The position numbers were made by a program, and so were the translations under genes. Shown piece by piece: positions 1-9,358 of a DNA stretch of 64,000 nt. The stretch spans positions 434,001 to 498,000 of the forward strand of contig NZ_MWMO01000002.1 in assembly GCF_002556635.1 (NCBI RefSeq). Direction: 5' to 3'. The notes under the pieces were generated by a model. That model was not told the origin of the DNA, made no database searches, and saw only the letters and a list, made by a program, of their open reading frames with translations. Every line of letters starts with the position of its first letter. Position 1 is the first letter of the stretch. This DNA comes from Novosphingobium sp. PC22D (GTDB taxonomy: Bacteria > Pseudomonadota > Alphaproteobacteria > Sphingomonadales > Sphingomonadaceae).

Positions 1-1216
1 CGCGCGAGGCCTTGCGCGCGGGAAGCCAGGCGGCGACCGTTCCGGCGGCGAACGAAGCCGCGGCGGCGATCGCGTACTGGCGCGCCGTGCGGTCGAGCGG
101 GATGCGCTCGTCCTCGCCGCCGATCGAGAAGCGCAGCGAGCCCAGGATCTCCATCAACAGAGTGCCGAGCAGCCAGCCGAACACGACGCCGATCAGCGCG
201 AGCACGATCCCCTCGACGACGAAGACGATCTGCAGGTCAGCTTCGGAAAAGCCGATCGAGCGCAGGATCGCGATATCCTTGCGCTTGTCGGCCACGCTGT
301 TCGAGACGACCGTGTAGATGCCGAAGCTCGCGACCAGAAGGATCGCCGAGACCACCGAATACATGATGACGTTGCGCGTCAGCAGCAGCGAGAGGAAATC
401 GGACGAACGTTCCTGCCAGCTTTCCGCCTTGTAGCCGAACTGGCCTTCGATCCGCTGTGCGACGCGCTGGGCGTCGTAGGGATCGGCAAGCTTCACGCCG
501 ATACGGTTGATGATGAAGGGGCGGCCGAGCATCGATTGCGCCTCGCGCAGCAAAACATACCCCGTGCCAGAGGACAATTGCGTCTGCCCCTTCTTGAACA
601 GCCCGACCACGCGCATCGACCGCGCGCTCGACGAGGACGACGTCGCCGCGACGATGTCTCCCACGCGCACGCCCAGCCGGTTCGCCAGTTCCTCGCCGAT
701 GATGATCCCGCCCTGCGTGGTCTCGAGGTCGCGCAAGTGCCCCACGCGCAACTGATCCTCGATGGTGCTGATCCTCGCCTCGATCTCCGGCTCCACGCCC
801 ACGATGCCGAGCGCCTCCTCGTGCCCGCCGAGCCGCAAGGTGACGCCGCCCGAAAGGCTCGGCGACGCGATCGCGCCGTCGATCGCATCGACGGCGGCGA
901 CGATCTTCTGCCAGTCCTTGATCCCGCGCACCTCGGTGCGGATCTTGTAGCCGTGCAACTCCACCGCGCCCTCGCGGAAGGTGCGCGTGCCGGGCTGCGG
1001 CGCGGGACTGCGCAGTTCGTCGGAGATGATGATGTGCGGCGCGGCATCGATGAGCTGATCGATGAAGTCGTTCTGGCTGCCGACCATCAGCGCCGAGACC
1101 GCGAGAAAGAAGCCCACGCCGACCGCAACGCCGGTGACCGCCACCACCGTCTGGCGCTTGCGCCGCGACAAATGGCGCAGCGCGATCGAGATCAGAAACC
1201 CGAGGCGACCGATCAT
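1..1216 (-). CDS. FtsX-like ABC transporter permease (3' end outside window)
   Basis: Inner-membrane permease of the MacB/LolC/FtsX type, probably the membrane half of an exporter working with the HlyD-like adaptor just upstream. The frame begins MIGRLGFLISIALRHLSRRK, followed at once by a membrane segment (TVVAVTGVAVGVGFFLAVSA), then a large periplasmic domain. Near the window edge it has the typical FtsX C-terminal helices, ending in ...FGWLLGTLLMEILGSLRF and AGTVAAWLPARKASR, so only a few residues are missing. About 405 codons are present. The ATG overlaps the stop of the adaptor gene by four bases (ATGA), which indicates translational coupling. The ATPase is not in the window and probably lies beyond base 1. 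The substrate cannot be read from the sequence. Confidence 0.88.
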   Translation of the reverse strand, partial: MIGRLGFLISIALRHLSRRKRQTVVAVTGVAVGVGFFLAVSALMVGSQNDFIDQLIDAAPHIIISDELRSPAPQPGTRTFREGAVELHGYKIRTEVRGIKDWQKIVAAVDAIDGAIASPSLSGGVTLRLGGHEEALGIVGVEPEIEARISTIEDQLRVGHLRDLETTQGGIIIGEELANRLGVRVGDIVAATSSSSSARSMRVVGLFKKGQTQLSSGTGYVLLREAQSMLGRPFIINRIGVKLADPYDAQRVAQRIEGQFGYKAESWQERSSDFLSLLLTRNVIMYSVVSAILLVASFGIYTVVSNSVADKRKDIAILRSIGFSEADLQIVFVVEGIVLALIGVVFGWLLGTLLMEILGSLRFSIGGEDERIPLDRTARQYAIAAAASFAAGTVAAWLPARKASR

Positions 1217-2208
1217 CGCCGGACCCGATCGCCATCCTCCAGGCCCTCGGGCGGGTTGACGATGACGCTCTCGTCCGCGGCGAGGCCGGCGAGAATCTCG
1301 ACCTGGTCGGTGCCCGCGATCCCAGTGCGCACCTCGCGGCCCTTGGCCCTGCCCTGCTCCACCACCCAGACCCTGCCGTCGGTCACCGCGGATGCAGGCA
1401 CCAGCAGCGCGTTCTCATGACGCGCGGTGACGATATTGACCTCGAGCGTCAGCCCGAACGGCAGATCGGCCGCGCGGGCGAGGCCGATGCGCACGCGAAA
1501 CGAACGCTGGTCCGGGTCGCCGCCGGGCGTGATTTCGGTCACCGTGCCGCGCACCACCTTCCCGGGCAGCGCGTCGCTCGACATCAGCGCCTGCTGCCCG
1601 ACGCGCACCCGCGCGATGTCGCGCTCGTCGACCGTCGCGGTGACGCGCGCCTGCGCCGGATCGCCCAGTTGCATCAAGGCCTTGCCTGGCGTCGCGAGGT
1701 CCCCCGGTTCGACATCGCGCGTGAGCACGATGCCCGATATTCCGGCGCGCACCGTCATCTGGTCGAGCCGGGCGGCGAGCGCCGCCGCGTTGGCGCGCGA
1801 GGCATCGCCGGCTGCGACCGCCTCGTCGCGCGCGGCGCGCGTGACCCAGCCCTGCCCGTAAAGCGTCGTCACGCGCTTCTCGGCGAGCGCCTTGCCGCGC
1901 GCGTCGGCTTCGGCCTGGCGCAGCATCGCCTCCTGTTCCGAGCCGTCCAGCCGAACCAGCGGCTGGCTGCGCGCAACCCGCTCGCCCTCGCGCACCAGAA
2001 CCTCGACCACCGGCGCGGTCAGCCGCGAGGAAACAGTGACCGGATGTTCGGCCTCGACGAAACCCGTCGCGTAGACGAGCGCGGTCGCTGGCCCGCGCTC
2101 GACCGCCTGCATTTCGACGGAGGCCGGCCGCGACCACAGCAGCCACCACGCGGCCGCGCCGAGCAAGGCCAGCAAGCCCAGCAGGATGAACCCGGCGCGC
2201 CGCGACAT
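1213..2208 (-). CDS. HlyD-family periplasmic adaptor (membrane fusion protein)
   Basis: Membrane fusion protein that would link the adjacent FtsX-like permease to the outer membrane. 331 residues from ATG 2208 (MSRRAGFILLGLLALLGAAA): a signal-anchor at about residues 6-24, a first lipoyl half (VVEVLVREGERVARSQPLVR), a short alpha hairpin at about 75-140, the second lipoyl half (GIVLTRDVEPGDLATPGKAL), and beta-barrel and membrane-proximal domains. The frame stays open far upstream, but that part lies antisense to the neighbouring kinase gene and is rejected. An alternative ATG lies nine codons upstream (MSRVGRLSR). It is coupled to the permease by an ATGA overlap. Divergently transcribed from the kinase gene. 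Confidence 0.87.
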   Translation of the reverse strand: MSRRAGFILLGLLALLGAAAWWLLWSRPASVEMQAVERGPATALVYATGFVEAEHPVTVSSRLTAPVVEVLVREGERVARSQPLVRLDGSEQEAMLRQAEADARGKALAEKRVTTLYGQGWVTRAARDEAVAAGDASRANAAALAARLDQMTVRAGISGIVLTRDVEPGDLATPGKALMQLGDPAQARVTATVDERDIARVRVGQQALMSSDALPGKVVRGTVTEITPGGDPDQRSFRVRIGLARAADLPFGLTLEVNIVTARHENALLVPASAVTDGRVWVVEQGRAKGREVRTGIAGTDQVEILAGLAADESVIVNPPEGLEDGDRVRR

Positions 2209-2412
2209 GCGGCTCAACCGACCCGAGACATGGGGAAGCGGAAACCGGCGAACTTCGAACGTGTCATTGCAATCCCGAACCTGGCCCAAGGCAAGAACCT
2301 GCCACGAAACTGTTGCAGGCGCATGCTCCGTATCGCATTGACGGGCATCAAGGCGCAACGCGCAGACGTTCGCCACCGGGTCCATCGCGCAGGCAATCGA
2401 GGTCCAGTTGTC

Positions 2413-3957
2413 TTGACCGAATGCGACGACCAGTCCGAAACGCTCGCCTTCCTCGCGGATGGCGCTGCCTTCGGCGTGTCCGGGCCGGTCGAGCGGATCG
2501 ACACCCATGCGGCGGTCGTCTTCCTCGCCGGGGAGCGCGCCTACAAGATGAAGCGCGCGGTCAAGCTGGGCTATCTCGATTTCTCGAGCCTGGAAAAGCG
2601 CAAGGCGGTGTGCGAGGCCGAGCTGCGGCTGAACCGGCGAACCGCGCCCGAACTCTACCTCGACCTCGTTTGCGTGGGCCGGCTGGCCGACGGGACGCTC
2701 GCGCTCGGTGAGGGCGAACCGGTCGACTGGTTGATCGTCATGCGGCGCTTTGCCTCCGATAGACTGCTCGCTGCGATGGTCGACGAAGGCCCGCTCGATC
2801 CCGGCCTGATACGCGACCTCGCGGACACGATCGCGCGCTTTCACGACGAGGCCGAAATCGTGGCCGGAGACGGCGCCGCGCGGGCGCGCAAGGTCATAGA
2901 CGGCAATCGCGAGGCGATGGCCGCACTCTCGCCCGAAGCACTCGACCCGGAGGCGTGCGCCGATCTTCATGCACGCAGCCTGGAAGCGCTCGACGCGGTC
3001 GCGCCCCTGCTCGACCGGCGCGGCGCGAGCGGCGAGGTGCGCCATTGTCACGGCGATCTCCACCTCGCCAACATCTGCCTGTGGCAGGGCCGGCCGACCC
3101 TGTTCGACTGCCTCGAATTCGACGCCGCGCTGGCAACCACCGACACGCTCTACGATCTTGCCTTTCTGGTGATGGACTTGTGCCAGCGCAGCCAGCACGC
3201 CGCCGCCTCGCTGGTGCTGAACCGCTATTGCGACATGCGCGGCGAGGCCGAGGGACTGGCGGCCCTGCCGCTCTTTCTCTCGATGCGCGCGGCTGTGCGT
3301 GCGCATGTGAATGCCACGGCGGCCGAGCGTCAGGTCGAAGGCGACGCAAAGGTCCGGAAGGCCGAAGCCGCGCGCGCCTATCTGCGGACCGCCCTCGCCG
3401 ATCTCGATCGCGACGAACCCGTGCTCGTCGCCGTCGGAGGGCTGAGCGGGACCGGCAAGTCGACCCTGGCGCGCGGCCTCGCGCCCGCTCTGGGTCGCGC
3501 GCCAGGGGCGCGCTGGCTGCGAACCGACGTGCTGCGCAAGCGCATCGCCGGCGTCGCGCCCGAGCAACGGCTGCCGCCCGAGGCCTATTCGCGCGAGCAA
3601 GGCGCAAAAGTCTACGCGCGGCTGGCCGACGAGGCGCACGAGGTGCTCACGGCGGGCATGCCTGTGATCGTCGACGGTGTGTTTTCGGCGGAGGATGAGC
3701 GCGAGGCGGTATTCGGCGTCGCGGGCGCGGCGGGCGTGCGCTTCACCGGGCTCTGGCTGGAAGCGTCCCCCGATGTCCTGCGCAGCCGCGTGAGCGCGCG
3801 GACCGGCGACGCCTCGGACGCGGACGCCGAAATCGTCGGGCGCCAGCTCGACTACGACATCGGCGATCTCGGCTGCTGGCAGCGGCTGCCGGCCTCGGGG
3901 GCGCCCGAAGAGGTGCTGGCGTCGGCCAGGCGCCTCGTGGGGCTCGGCGCATCATGA
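2413..3957 (+). CDS. Two-domain kinase: aminoglycoside-phosphotransferase-like domain fused to P-loop kinase
   Basis: Soluble fusion of a COG2187-type phosphotransferase domain and a zeta-toxin/gluconate-kinase-like P-loop domain. Known as a family; the substrate is not established. The N-terminal half carries the protein-kinase-like catalytic loop HCHGDLHLANI (about residue 213) and the metal site FDCLEFD. The C-terminal half carries Walker A GGLSGTGKST (about 342-351). Start: family members begin shortly before the DDQSETLAFL segment, so I use TTG 2413, which has GAGG some 12 bases upstream. An ATG at 2323 would add 30 residues of low-complexity sequence. The stop overlaps the start of the alcohol dehydrogenase gene by four bases, so the two are probably co-transcribed. 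Confidence 0.85.
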   Translation: MTECDDQSETLAFLADGAAFGVSGPVERIDTHAAVVFLAGERAYKMKRAVKLGYLDFSSLEKRKAVCEAELRLNRRTAPELYLDLVCVGRLADGTLALGEGEPVDWLIVMRRFASDRLLAAMVDEGPLDPGLIRDLADTIARFHDEAEIVAGDGAARARKVIDGNREAMAALSPEALDPEACADLHARSLEALDAVAPLLDRRGASGEVRHCHGDLHLANICLWQGRPTLFDCLEFDAALATTDTLYDLAFLVMDLCQRSQHAAASLVLNRYCDMRGEAEGLAALPLFLSMRAAVRAHVNATAAERQVEGDAKVRKAEAARAYLRTALADLDRDEPVLVAVGGLSGTGKSTLARGLAPALGRAPGARWLRTDVLRKRIAGVAPEQRLPPEAYSREQGAKVYARLADEAHEVLTAGMPVIVDGVFSAEDEREAVFGVAGAAGVRFTGLWLEASPDVLRSRVSARTGDASDADAEIVGRQLDYDIGDLGCWQRLPASGAPEEVLASARRLVGLGAS

Positions 3958-4943
3958 GCGTGATGCGCGCCATGCAGCTAGACGCGGTGGGCCAGCCGCT
4001 ACGGATGGTCGAACGCGCGCTTCCCGAACCGGAGCCCGGCGCGGTGCGCATCGCGATTTCGGCCTGCGGCGTGTGCCGCACCGACCTACACGTGGTCGAC
4101 GGAGACATTCACGGCAAGCTGCCGGTCGTACCCGGGCACGAGATCGTCGGGCGGATCGAGGCGCTTGGCGAGGGCGTGACGGACTTCGCGATCGGCCAGC
4201 GCGTCGGCGTGCCCTGGCTCGGGCATACCTGCGGCGCATGCCCCTATTGCCTCAGCCACCGCGAGAACCTGTGCGACGACCCGCTCTTCACCGGCTTCAC
4301 CCGCGACGGCGGCTTCGCGACCCATTGCCTGGCCGATGCGCAGTATTGCTTCGCCATTCCCGACGTCTTCGACGACATTCACGCCGCGCCGCTGTTGTGC
4401 GCAGGGCTGATCGGCTATCGCTCCTACCGGATGGCGGGGCACGCGCCGGTGCTTGGCCTCTACGGCTTCGGCGCGGCGGCGCACATCCTCGCCCAGCTCG
4501 CCGTCTGGCAGGGCCGCAAGGTCATGGCCTTCACTCGCGACGGCGACCTTGCGGGCCAGCGCTTCGCGCGAGAGCTGGGCTGCGCCTGGGTCGGAGCATC
4601 ATCGGAAAGCCCGCCCGAGCCGCTTGACGCCGCGATCATCTTCGCGCCCGTCGGCGCGCTCGTGCCGCAAGCGCTCAAGGCGGTGAAGAAAGGCGGGCGC
4701 GTGGTCTGCGCCGGTATTCACATGTCCGACATTCCCGCGTTTCCCTATGCCGACCTGTGGGAAGAGCGCCAGATCGTCTCGGTCGCGAACCTCACGCGCG
4801 ACGACGGCACCGAGTTCCTGGCGGTTGCCGCACAAGTCCCGGTGCGCACGCACGTCACCGCGCTGCCGCTGGGCGAGGCGAACACGGCGCTAAACCGGCT
4901 GCGCGCCGGCGAGATCGAGGGCGCGTTCGTCCTCGTGCCCTGA
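3954..4943 (+). CDS. Zinc-dependent alcohol dehydrogenase (MDR superfamily)
   Basis: NAD(P)-dependent medium-chain dehydrogenase interconverting an alcohol and an aldehyde. 329 residues. Catalytic-zinc residues are Cys41 (CGVCRTDLH) and His62-Glu63 (GHE). The structural-zinc lobe has Cys93, Cys96, Cys99 and Cys107 (CGACPYCLSHRENLC). The Rossmann fold shows GLYGFGAAAH at about 165-175. The pattern resembles the AdhA/'zinc-binding alcohol dehydrogenase' subgroup. ATG 3954 overlaps the stop of the kinase gene. Substrate unknown. It converges on the acetate kinase gene with a 24-bp gap. Confidence 0.9.
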   Translation: MSVMRAMQLDAVGQPLRMVERALPEPEPGAVRIAISACGVCRTDLHVVDGDIHGKLPVVPGHEIVGRIEALGEGVTDFAIGQRVGVPWLGHTCGACPYCLSHRENLCDDPLFTGFTRDGGFATHCLADAQYCFAIPDVFDDIHAAPLLCAGLIGYRSYRMAGHAPVLGLYGFGAAAHILAQLAVWQGRKVMAFTRDGDLAGQRFARELGCAWVGASSESPPEPLDAAIIFAPVGALVPQALKAVKKGGRVVCAGIHMSDIPAFPYADLWEERQIVSVANLTRDDGTEFLAVAAQVPVRTHVTALPLGEANTALNRLRAGEIEGAFVLVP

Positions 4944-4967
4944 CGGGCCGGCTCGCGCCCCCCGCGC

Positions 4968-6152
4968 TCAAGCCTGCCGCATAACCGCCGCCAGCGTGTG
5001 CTGCGCGATCATCCGTTCCTCGTCAGTGGGAATGACGAAGACCTTCACGGCACTCGACGGCGCGCTGATCACCGTGGCGCCGGACCGGTTGGCAGCGCGG
5101 TCGACCGCCACGCCGAGATATTCGAGCTTGTCGGAGATCGTCTCGCGCACCGGCGCGCTGTTCTCGCCGATCCCGGCGGTGAAGACGAGCGCGTCGAGGC
5201 CGCCCAGCGACGCCGCCAACGCGCCCGCTTCGCGCGTCGCACGCCAGCAGAACATCGCGATCGCTTCACGCGCCTCGGGGGCTTCGCTTTCGTCCAGCGA
5301 GCGCATGTCGCTGGCGATCCCGGACACGCCGAGCAGGCCGGAGTCCCGATAAAGCATGCTCTCGACCTCCTCGGCGCACATACCGAGCCGCGTCACCAGA
5401 TAGAGCACCACGCCGGGATCGAGGCTGCCGCAGCGCGTGCCCATCATCAGCCCGTCGAGCGCCGAAAAGCCCATCGTCGTATCGACGCTGCGGCCATCGT
5501 TCATGCCACACATGCTCGCACCGTTGCCGAGATGCGCGGCGATCACCCGGCCCGCCGCAGCCTGCGGGTCAATCTCGCGCAGGCGGCGCGCGATCCATTC
5601 GTAGGACAGCCCGTGAAAGCCGTAGCGGCGCATGCCGATCTCGTCGAAGCGGCGCGGCAGCGGCAAGCGGCAAGCGATCTCGGGCATGGTCTGGTGAAAC
5701 GCGGTGTCGAAACAGGCGATCTGCGGCAGCGCGGGCAGCAGGTCCGCGAGCGCGCGGATGCCGGCCAGATTGTGCGGCTGGTGAAGCGGCGCGAGTTCGC
5801 CGAGCACCGCAAGATCGTCCATCAGCGCCTCATCGACCCGAACGGGCGCGACATGCTCGCGCCCGCCGTGCACGACGCGATGACCCACCGCGACAAGATC
5901 GGGGACGCTCGGCTCGTCGTGAATGATGGTCAGAACCTGATCGAGCAGATCCTCGTGCGTCAGGTCCGCACCGTCCGGCCATTCGCGCTCGGCGATGATC
6001 TCCTCCGACGCACGGATGAGCAGCTTGGGCGCGCTGCCGATCTTCTCGACCTTGCCGGACAGCCGCGGATCGAGACTGCCTCCACCGTCAGCCGCGAAGA
6101 CGGCGAACTTGAGGCTCGAGGACCCCGCGTTGAGACTGAGGATAGACTTCAT
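4968..6152 (-). CDS. ackA: Acetate/propionate kinase
   Basis: Acyl-phosphate + ADP to carboxylate + ATP (reversible); cytoplasmic. 394 residues, normal for the family. It starts MKSILSLNAGSSSLKFAVF, the first ASKHA phosphate-binding motif, followed by GHRVVHGG and, near the C-terminus, DALVFTAGIGENSAPVR. The ATG at 6152 is fixed by a four-base overlap with the stop of the Pta-like gene, so the two are translationally coupled. An upstream extension of the frame is antisense-type noise. With the phosphotransacetylase partner it can convert acyl-CoA to acid plus ATP; the nearby PHA synthase suggests a role in acyl-CoA overflow and reserve metabolism. Confidence 0.95.
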   Translation of the reverse strand: MKSILSLNAGSSSLKFAVFAADGGGSLDPRLSGKVEKIGSAPKLLIRASEEIIAEREWPDGADLTHEDLLDQVLTIIHDEPSVPDLVAVGHRVVHGGREHVAPVRVDEALMDDLAVLGELAPLHQPHNLAGIRALADLLPALPQIACFDTAFHQTMPEIACRLPLPRRFDEIGMRRYGFHGLSYEWIARRLREIDPQAAAGRVIAAHLGNGASMCGMNDGRSVDTTMGFSALDGLMMGTRCGSLDPGVVLYLVTRLGMCAEEVESMLYRDSGLLGVSGIASDMRSLDESEAPEAREAIAMFCWRATREAGALAASLGGLDALVFTAGIGENSAPVRETISDKLEYLGVAVDRAANRSGATVISAPSSAVKVFVIPTDEERMIAQHTLAAVMRQA

Positions 6153-7576
6153 GCTCTCGTCCCGGAATCCTCGAGGCCGGGAGCCGCGAGCGTTTCCGCA
6201 TCGGTGAGCAGCACGGCGAGCGCGCACGAAGCGAGGCGCGTTTGCAGGCTGTCCGCTCGGCTCGTCAGGACGATCGGCACGCGCGCGCCGAGGACGATGC
6301 CCGCCGCATCGGCGCCGCCCAGGAAAGTGAGCTGCTTGGCCAGCATGTTGCCTGCCTCGAGATCGGGCACGAGCAGGATGTCCGCGCGTCCGGCCACGGG
6401 CGAATCGATCCCCTTCTCACGCGCCGCCGCCTCGCTGACGGCATTGTCGAAAGCGAGCGGGCCGTCGAGCCGCCCCCCCGCGATCTGTCCGCGATCGGCC
6501 ATCTTGCACAGCGCCGCGGCCTCCAGCGTCGAGCGCATGGCCGGGTTCACGGTCTCCACCGCCGCGAGGATGGCCACCTTGGGCTCCTCGACGCCGATGA
6601 CCTTTGCCAGGTCGATCGCATTGCGCACGATGTCCGCCTTGTGCTCGAGCGTCGGCACGATGTTGATCGCCGCGTCGGAGATGATCAGCGGGCCGCTTCG
6701 GCCTGGGACGTCGAAGACGTAGGCGTGGCTGATGCGGCGTTCGGTGCGCAGGCCGGTCGCCTTGTCGACGACCGCGCCGATCAGTTCGTCGGTATGCAGC
6801 GAGCCCTTCATCAGCATCTTCGCCTCGCCCTCGCGCACGAGTGCGACGGCCCGCGCCGCCGCCGCGTGACTGTGCGCGGCAGGCTCGACGCGAAACTTGG
6901 AGAGATCGACCCCGGCCTCTTTCGCGGCAGCGGCGATCTTCGCTTCCGGCCCGACGAGGATCGGGTCGATCAGACCCGCCTCGCAGGCCTCGACCGCGCC
7001 CCGGATCGCCGAGACGGAACAGGCGTGGACGACGGCCGTCGGCACGGGCGGGCGCCCGGCTGCCGCCTTCATCAGCCGGCGGTGGCCCTCGTGCGTGGCC
7101 AGCTTCACGTCGGGCGGCGCCATGCGGCGGCGGCGAACCTTCTCGGTCGGCGCCTTCACTTCTGCGGTACCGGTGATGACGTCCTGCCCGGCCTGGTTGA
7201 CGCAGCGGCACTCGAGCACGACGACATGGTGCTCGTCGCGCTTCTCGACCACGCGGACGCTCGTCGTGATCGTATCGCCTATGCCGACCGGGGCGAGGAA
7301 GCGCAGCGACTGGCTCAGGTAGATCGTGCCCGGGCCCGGCAACTCCGTTCCCAGCAAGGCCGAGATCAGTCCGCCGCCCCACAGGCCGTGCGCGATGACG
7401 CGGTGGAACATCGCCTGACGGGCATATTCGGGATCGACATGCGCGGGGTTCACGTCGCCGGACACCAGCGAGAAAAGCTGGATGTCCTCGGTCCTGAGCG
7501 ATCGCGATGCGGTGACCGTGTCGCCGACGGCGATCTCGTCGAAGGTGCGGTTCACCATGAACTCGTCGGTCGTCAT
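6149..7576 (-). CDS. Bifunctional MaoC enoyl-CoA hydratase / phosphate acetyl(butyryl)transferase
   Basis: 475-residue fusion. Residues about 8-150 form a MaoC hot-dog domain (FSLVSGDVNPAHVD, then FLAPVGIGDTI), the (R)-specific enoyl-CoA hydratase type. Residues about 175-470 form a Pta/Ptb phosphotransacylase (MLMKGSLHTDELI, ISDAAINIVPTLEHKADIVR, GRADILLVPDLEAGNMLAKQ). The hydratase half can make (R)-3-hydroxyacyl-CoA, the monomer used by the PhaC encoded upstream. The Pta half passes the acyl group to the kinase downstream. A strong SD (AAGGAG) precedes ATG 7576 and lies within the end of phaC; the intergenic gap is 3 bp. Confidence 0.93.
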   Translation of the reverse strand: MTTDEFMVNRTFDEIAVGDTVTASRSLRTEDIQLFSLVSGDVNPAHVDPEYARQAMFHRVIAHGLWGGGLISALLGTELPGPGTIYLSQSLRFLAPVGIGDTITTSVRVVEKRDEHHVVVLECRCVNQAGQDVITGTAEVKAPTEKVRRRRMAPPDVKLATHEGHRRLMKAAAGRPPVPTAVVHACSVSAIRGAVEACEAGLIDPILVGPEAKIAAAAKEAGVDLSKFRVEPAAHSHAAAARAVALVREGEAKMLMKGSLHTDELIGAVVDKATGLRTERRISHAYVFDVPGRSGPLIISDAAINIVPTLEHKADIVRNAIDLAKVIGVEEPKVAILAAVETVNPAMRSTLEAAALCKMADRGQIAGGRLDGPLAFDNAVSEAAAREKGIDSPVAGRADILLVPDLEAGNMLAKQLTFLGGADAAGIVLGARVPIVLTSRADSLQTRLASCALAVLLTDAETLAAPGLEDSGTRA

Positions 7577-7579
7577 CGC

Positions 7580-9358
7580 TCAGCGCTCCTTCACATACGT
7601 TCCCGGGGCGTCGGCGAGGCAATCGTACGCGCTGGCAGGATCACCGATGCGGGGCGGCGGGGCCGGCTCCGCCGATCGCTCGTGGAGCCACTTGCCCCAT
7701 TCGGGCCACCAGCTTCCCGAGCGGCGCTCCGCCCGCGTTTCCCACTCGTCGGCCGACAGTGCGGGACCTTCCTCTTCGCGCAGCAGCGTGCGGTATTTCG
7801 CCCGATTGCTGCCCGGCTCGGCGACGATGCCGACGTTGTGGCCGCCGCTGGCCAGCACGAAGCGGATCTGGGCCGGCACGAGGCCGTGGATCTTGTGGAC
7901 CGATCGCCAGGGCGCGACGTGATCGCGCTCCGTTCCGACGACGAACAGCGGCACGCGTATGCCCGAAAGGCTGACCGCACGCCCGTCGACGCGGAAGCGG
8001 CCTTCGGCGAGATCGTCGTTGAGAAAGAGCGAGCGCAGGTATTCGCTGTGCATGGCGAACGGCATCCGCGTCGAATCCGCGTTCCAGGCCATGAGGTCGC
8101 TCATCGGCTCACGTTCGCCCATCAGGTAGGTTCCCAGAACGTGCGACCAGATCAGGTCGTTCGAACGCAGGATCTGGAACGCGCCGCCCATCCGGCTTCC
8201 GTCGAGATAGCCCTCGCTCCACATCAGGCTTTCGAGCAGGTGAAGCTGCGCCTCGTCGATGAACAGGCCAAGTTCGCCCGGCTCGCTGAACTCGGTCTGC
8301 GCGGCGAAGAGCGTGAGGCTCGCCAGCCGCTCGTCCCCGTCGCGCGCCATCGCCGCGGCGGCGATCGCCATGAGGGTTCCGCCAAGGCAGTAGCCGGCGG
8401 CATGAATCCGGGCGCCGCCAGAGATCCGCGAGACGACGTCGATCGCCGCCATCGGCCCCATCTCGCGATAGTCGGCCATGGCGAGATCGCGATCCTTGGC
8501 GGTCGGATTGCGCCAGGATATCATGAACACGGTAAAGCCCTGCCCGGTGAGCCAGCGCACCAGCGAATTGTGCGGCGAAAGGTCGAGAATGTAGTACTTC
8601 ATGATCCAGGCCGGGACGATCAGGACCGGCTCGGGATGCACCGTGTCGGTGGTCGGTTCGTACTGGATCAGCTCGATCAGGTGGTTGCGGTAGACGACCT
8701 TGCCGGGCGCGGTCGCGATGGTCTCGCCGGCCCGGAAGTTCTCGGCGCCGCAGGGGGGCTCGCCGCGAAGCTGGCGGCGCGCGTCCTCGAGCAGGTTGGC
8801 GGCACCGTCGATCAGGCACTTGCCCCCGGTCTCCCGGATTCGGCGTTGGAGGACCGGATTGGTCGCCAGAAAGTTCGTCGGCGCGACCACGTCGAGCATC
8901 TGGCGAGTCGCGAAGGACAACACGTCTTGGTGGTGTTTCGTCACGCCGCCGATGCCGTTGGTGGCCGCGTGCCACCATTGCTGATGCAGGAGAAAGGCCT
9001 GCGAGATGAACGAATAGGGCGGCTCGGACCAGGCCGGGTCCCGGAAGCGTCGATCATTGGCAAGCGGCTCGATGGCCGGCTCGGCGTCGGAATCGGAACT
9101 GGCCCGCGAAACGTAGTCAGCAAACCGCATCGACTTGCGCACCGCCTTCGCCCCAAGTTGAAGTTGCTTGCCGGGGGAAATCGCCAAGTGAACGGCCCAG
9201 TCGGTCACGGCCTGGATCAAGGTCGCCGGCGAAAGCGCTGACGTCATCTGCGCGACCGCCGCGGTGGCGGCATGGTCCATCGTCGCCGCAAGGCCATCGA
9301 GCGGGTCGAAGTCCTGCGGGCTGCGGTCGGCCTCGGCCGCACGCGTCATCTCGTTCAT
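7580..9358 (-). CDS. phaC: Class I-like poly(3-hydroxyalkanoate) synthase
   Basis: Polymerises (R)-3-hydroxyacyl-CoA into PHA at the granule surface. 592 residues from ATG 9358, which has AGG eight bases upstream; a GTG three codons earlier is possible. Alpha/beta-hydrolase fold with the PhaC lipase-like box GYCLGG (nucleophile Cys about 324), catalytic Asp in GTERDHVAPWRS and His in ASGGHNVGIV. The PhaC N-terminal domain is present (NPVLQRRIRETGGKCLIDG). First of three tightly packed genes (phaC, maoC-pta, ackA). The usual phaA/phaB are not nearby, so monomers may come from the MaoC route. Confidence 0.93.
   Translation of the reverse strand: MNEMTRAAEADRSPQDFDPLDGLAATMDHAATAAVAQMTSALSPATLIQAVTDWAVHLAISPGKQLQLGAKAVRKSMRFADYVSRASSDSDAEPAIEPLANDRRFRDPAWSEPPYSFISQAFLLHQQWWHAATNGIGGVTKHHQDVLSFATRQMLDVVAPTNFLATNPVLQRRIRETGGKCLIDGAANLLEDARRQLRGEPPCGAENFRAGETIATAPGKVVYRNHLIELIQYEPTTDTVHPEPVLIVPAWIMKYYILDLSPHNSLVRWLTGQGFTVFMISWRNPTAKDRDLAMADYREMGPMAAIDVVSRISGGARIHAAGYCLGGTLMAIAAAAMARDGDERLASLTLFAAQTEFSEPGELGLFIDEAQLHLLESLMWSEGYLDGSRMGGAFQILRSNDLIWSHVLGTYLMGEREPMSDLMAWNADSTRMPFAMHSEYLRSLFLNDDLAEGRFRVDGRAVSLSGIRVPLFVVGTERDHVAPWRSVHKIHGLVPAQIRFVLASGGHNVGIVAEPGSNRAKYRTLLREEEGPALSADEWETRAERRSGSWWPEWGKWLHERSAEPAPPPRIGDPASAYDCLADAPGTYVKER

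Noticed and set aside
237..1235. 332-codon minus-strand frame over the permease
   Set aside because: Out of frame with the FtsX-like protein, which shows clear membrane segments; the alternative is Arg/Gly/Asp-rich noise.
2209..3639. Long N-terminal extension of the HlyD-like adaptor frame
   Set aside because: Lies entirely antisense to the kinase gene with shadow-type Arg/Gly/Asp composition; ATG 2208 gives a proper signal-anchor and normal length.
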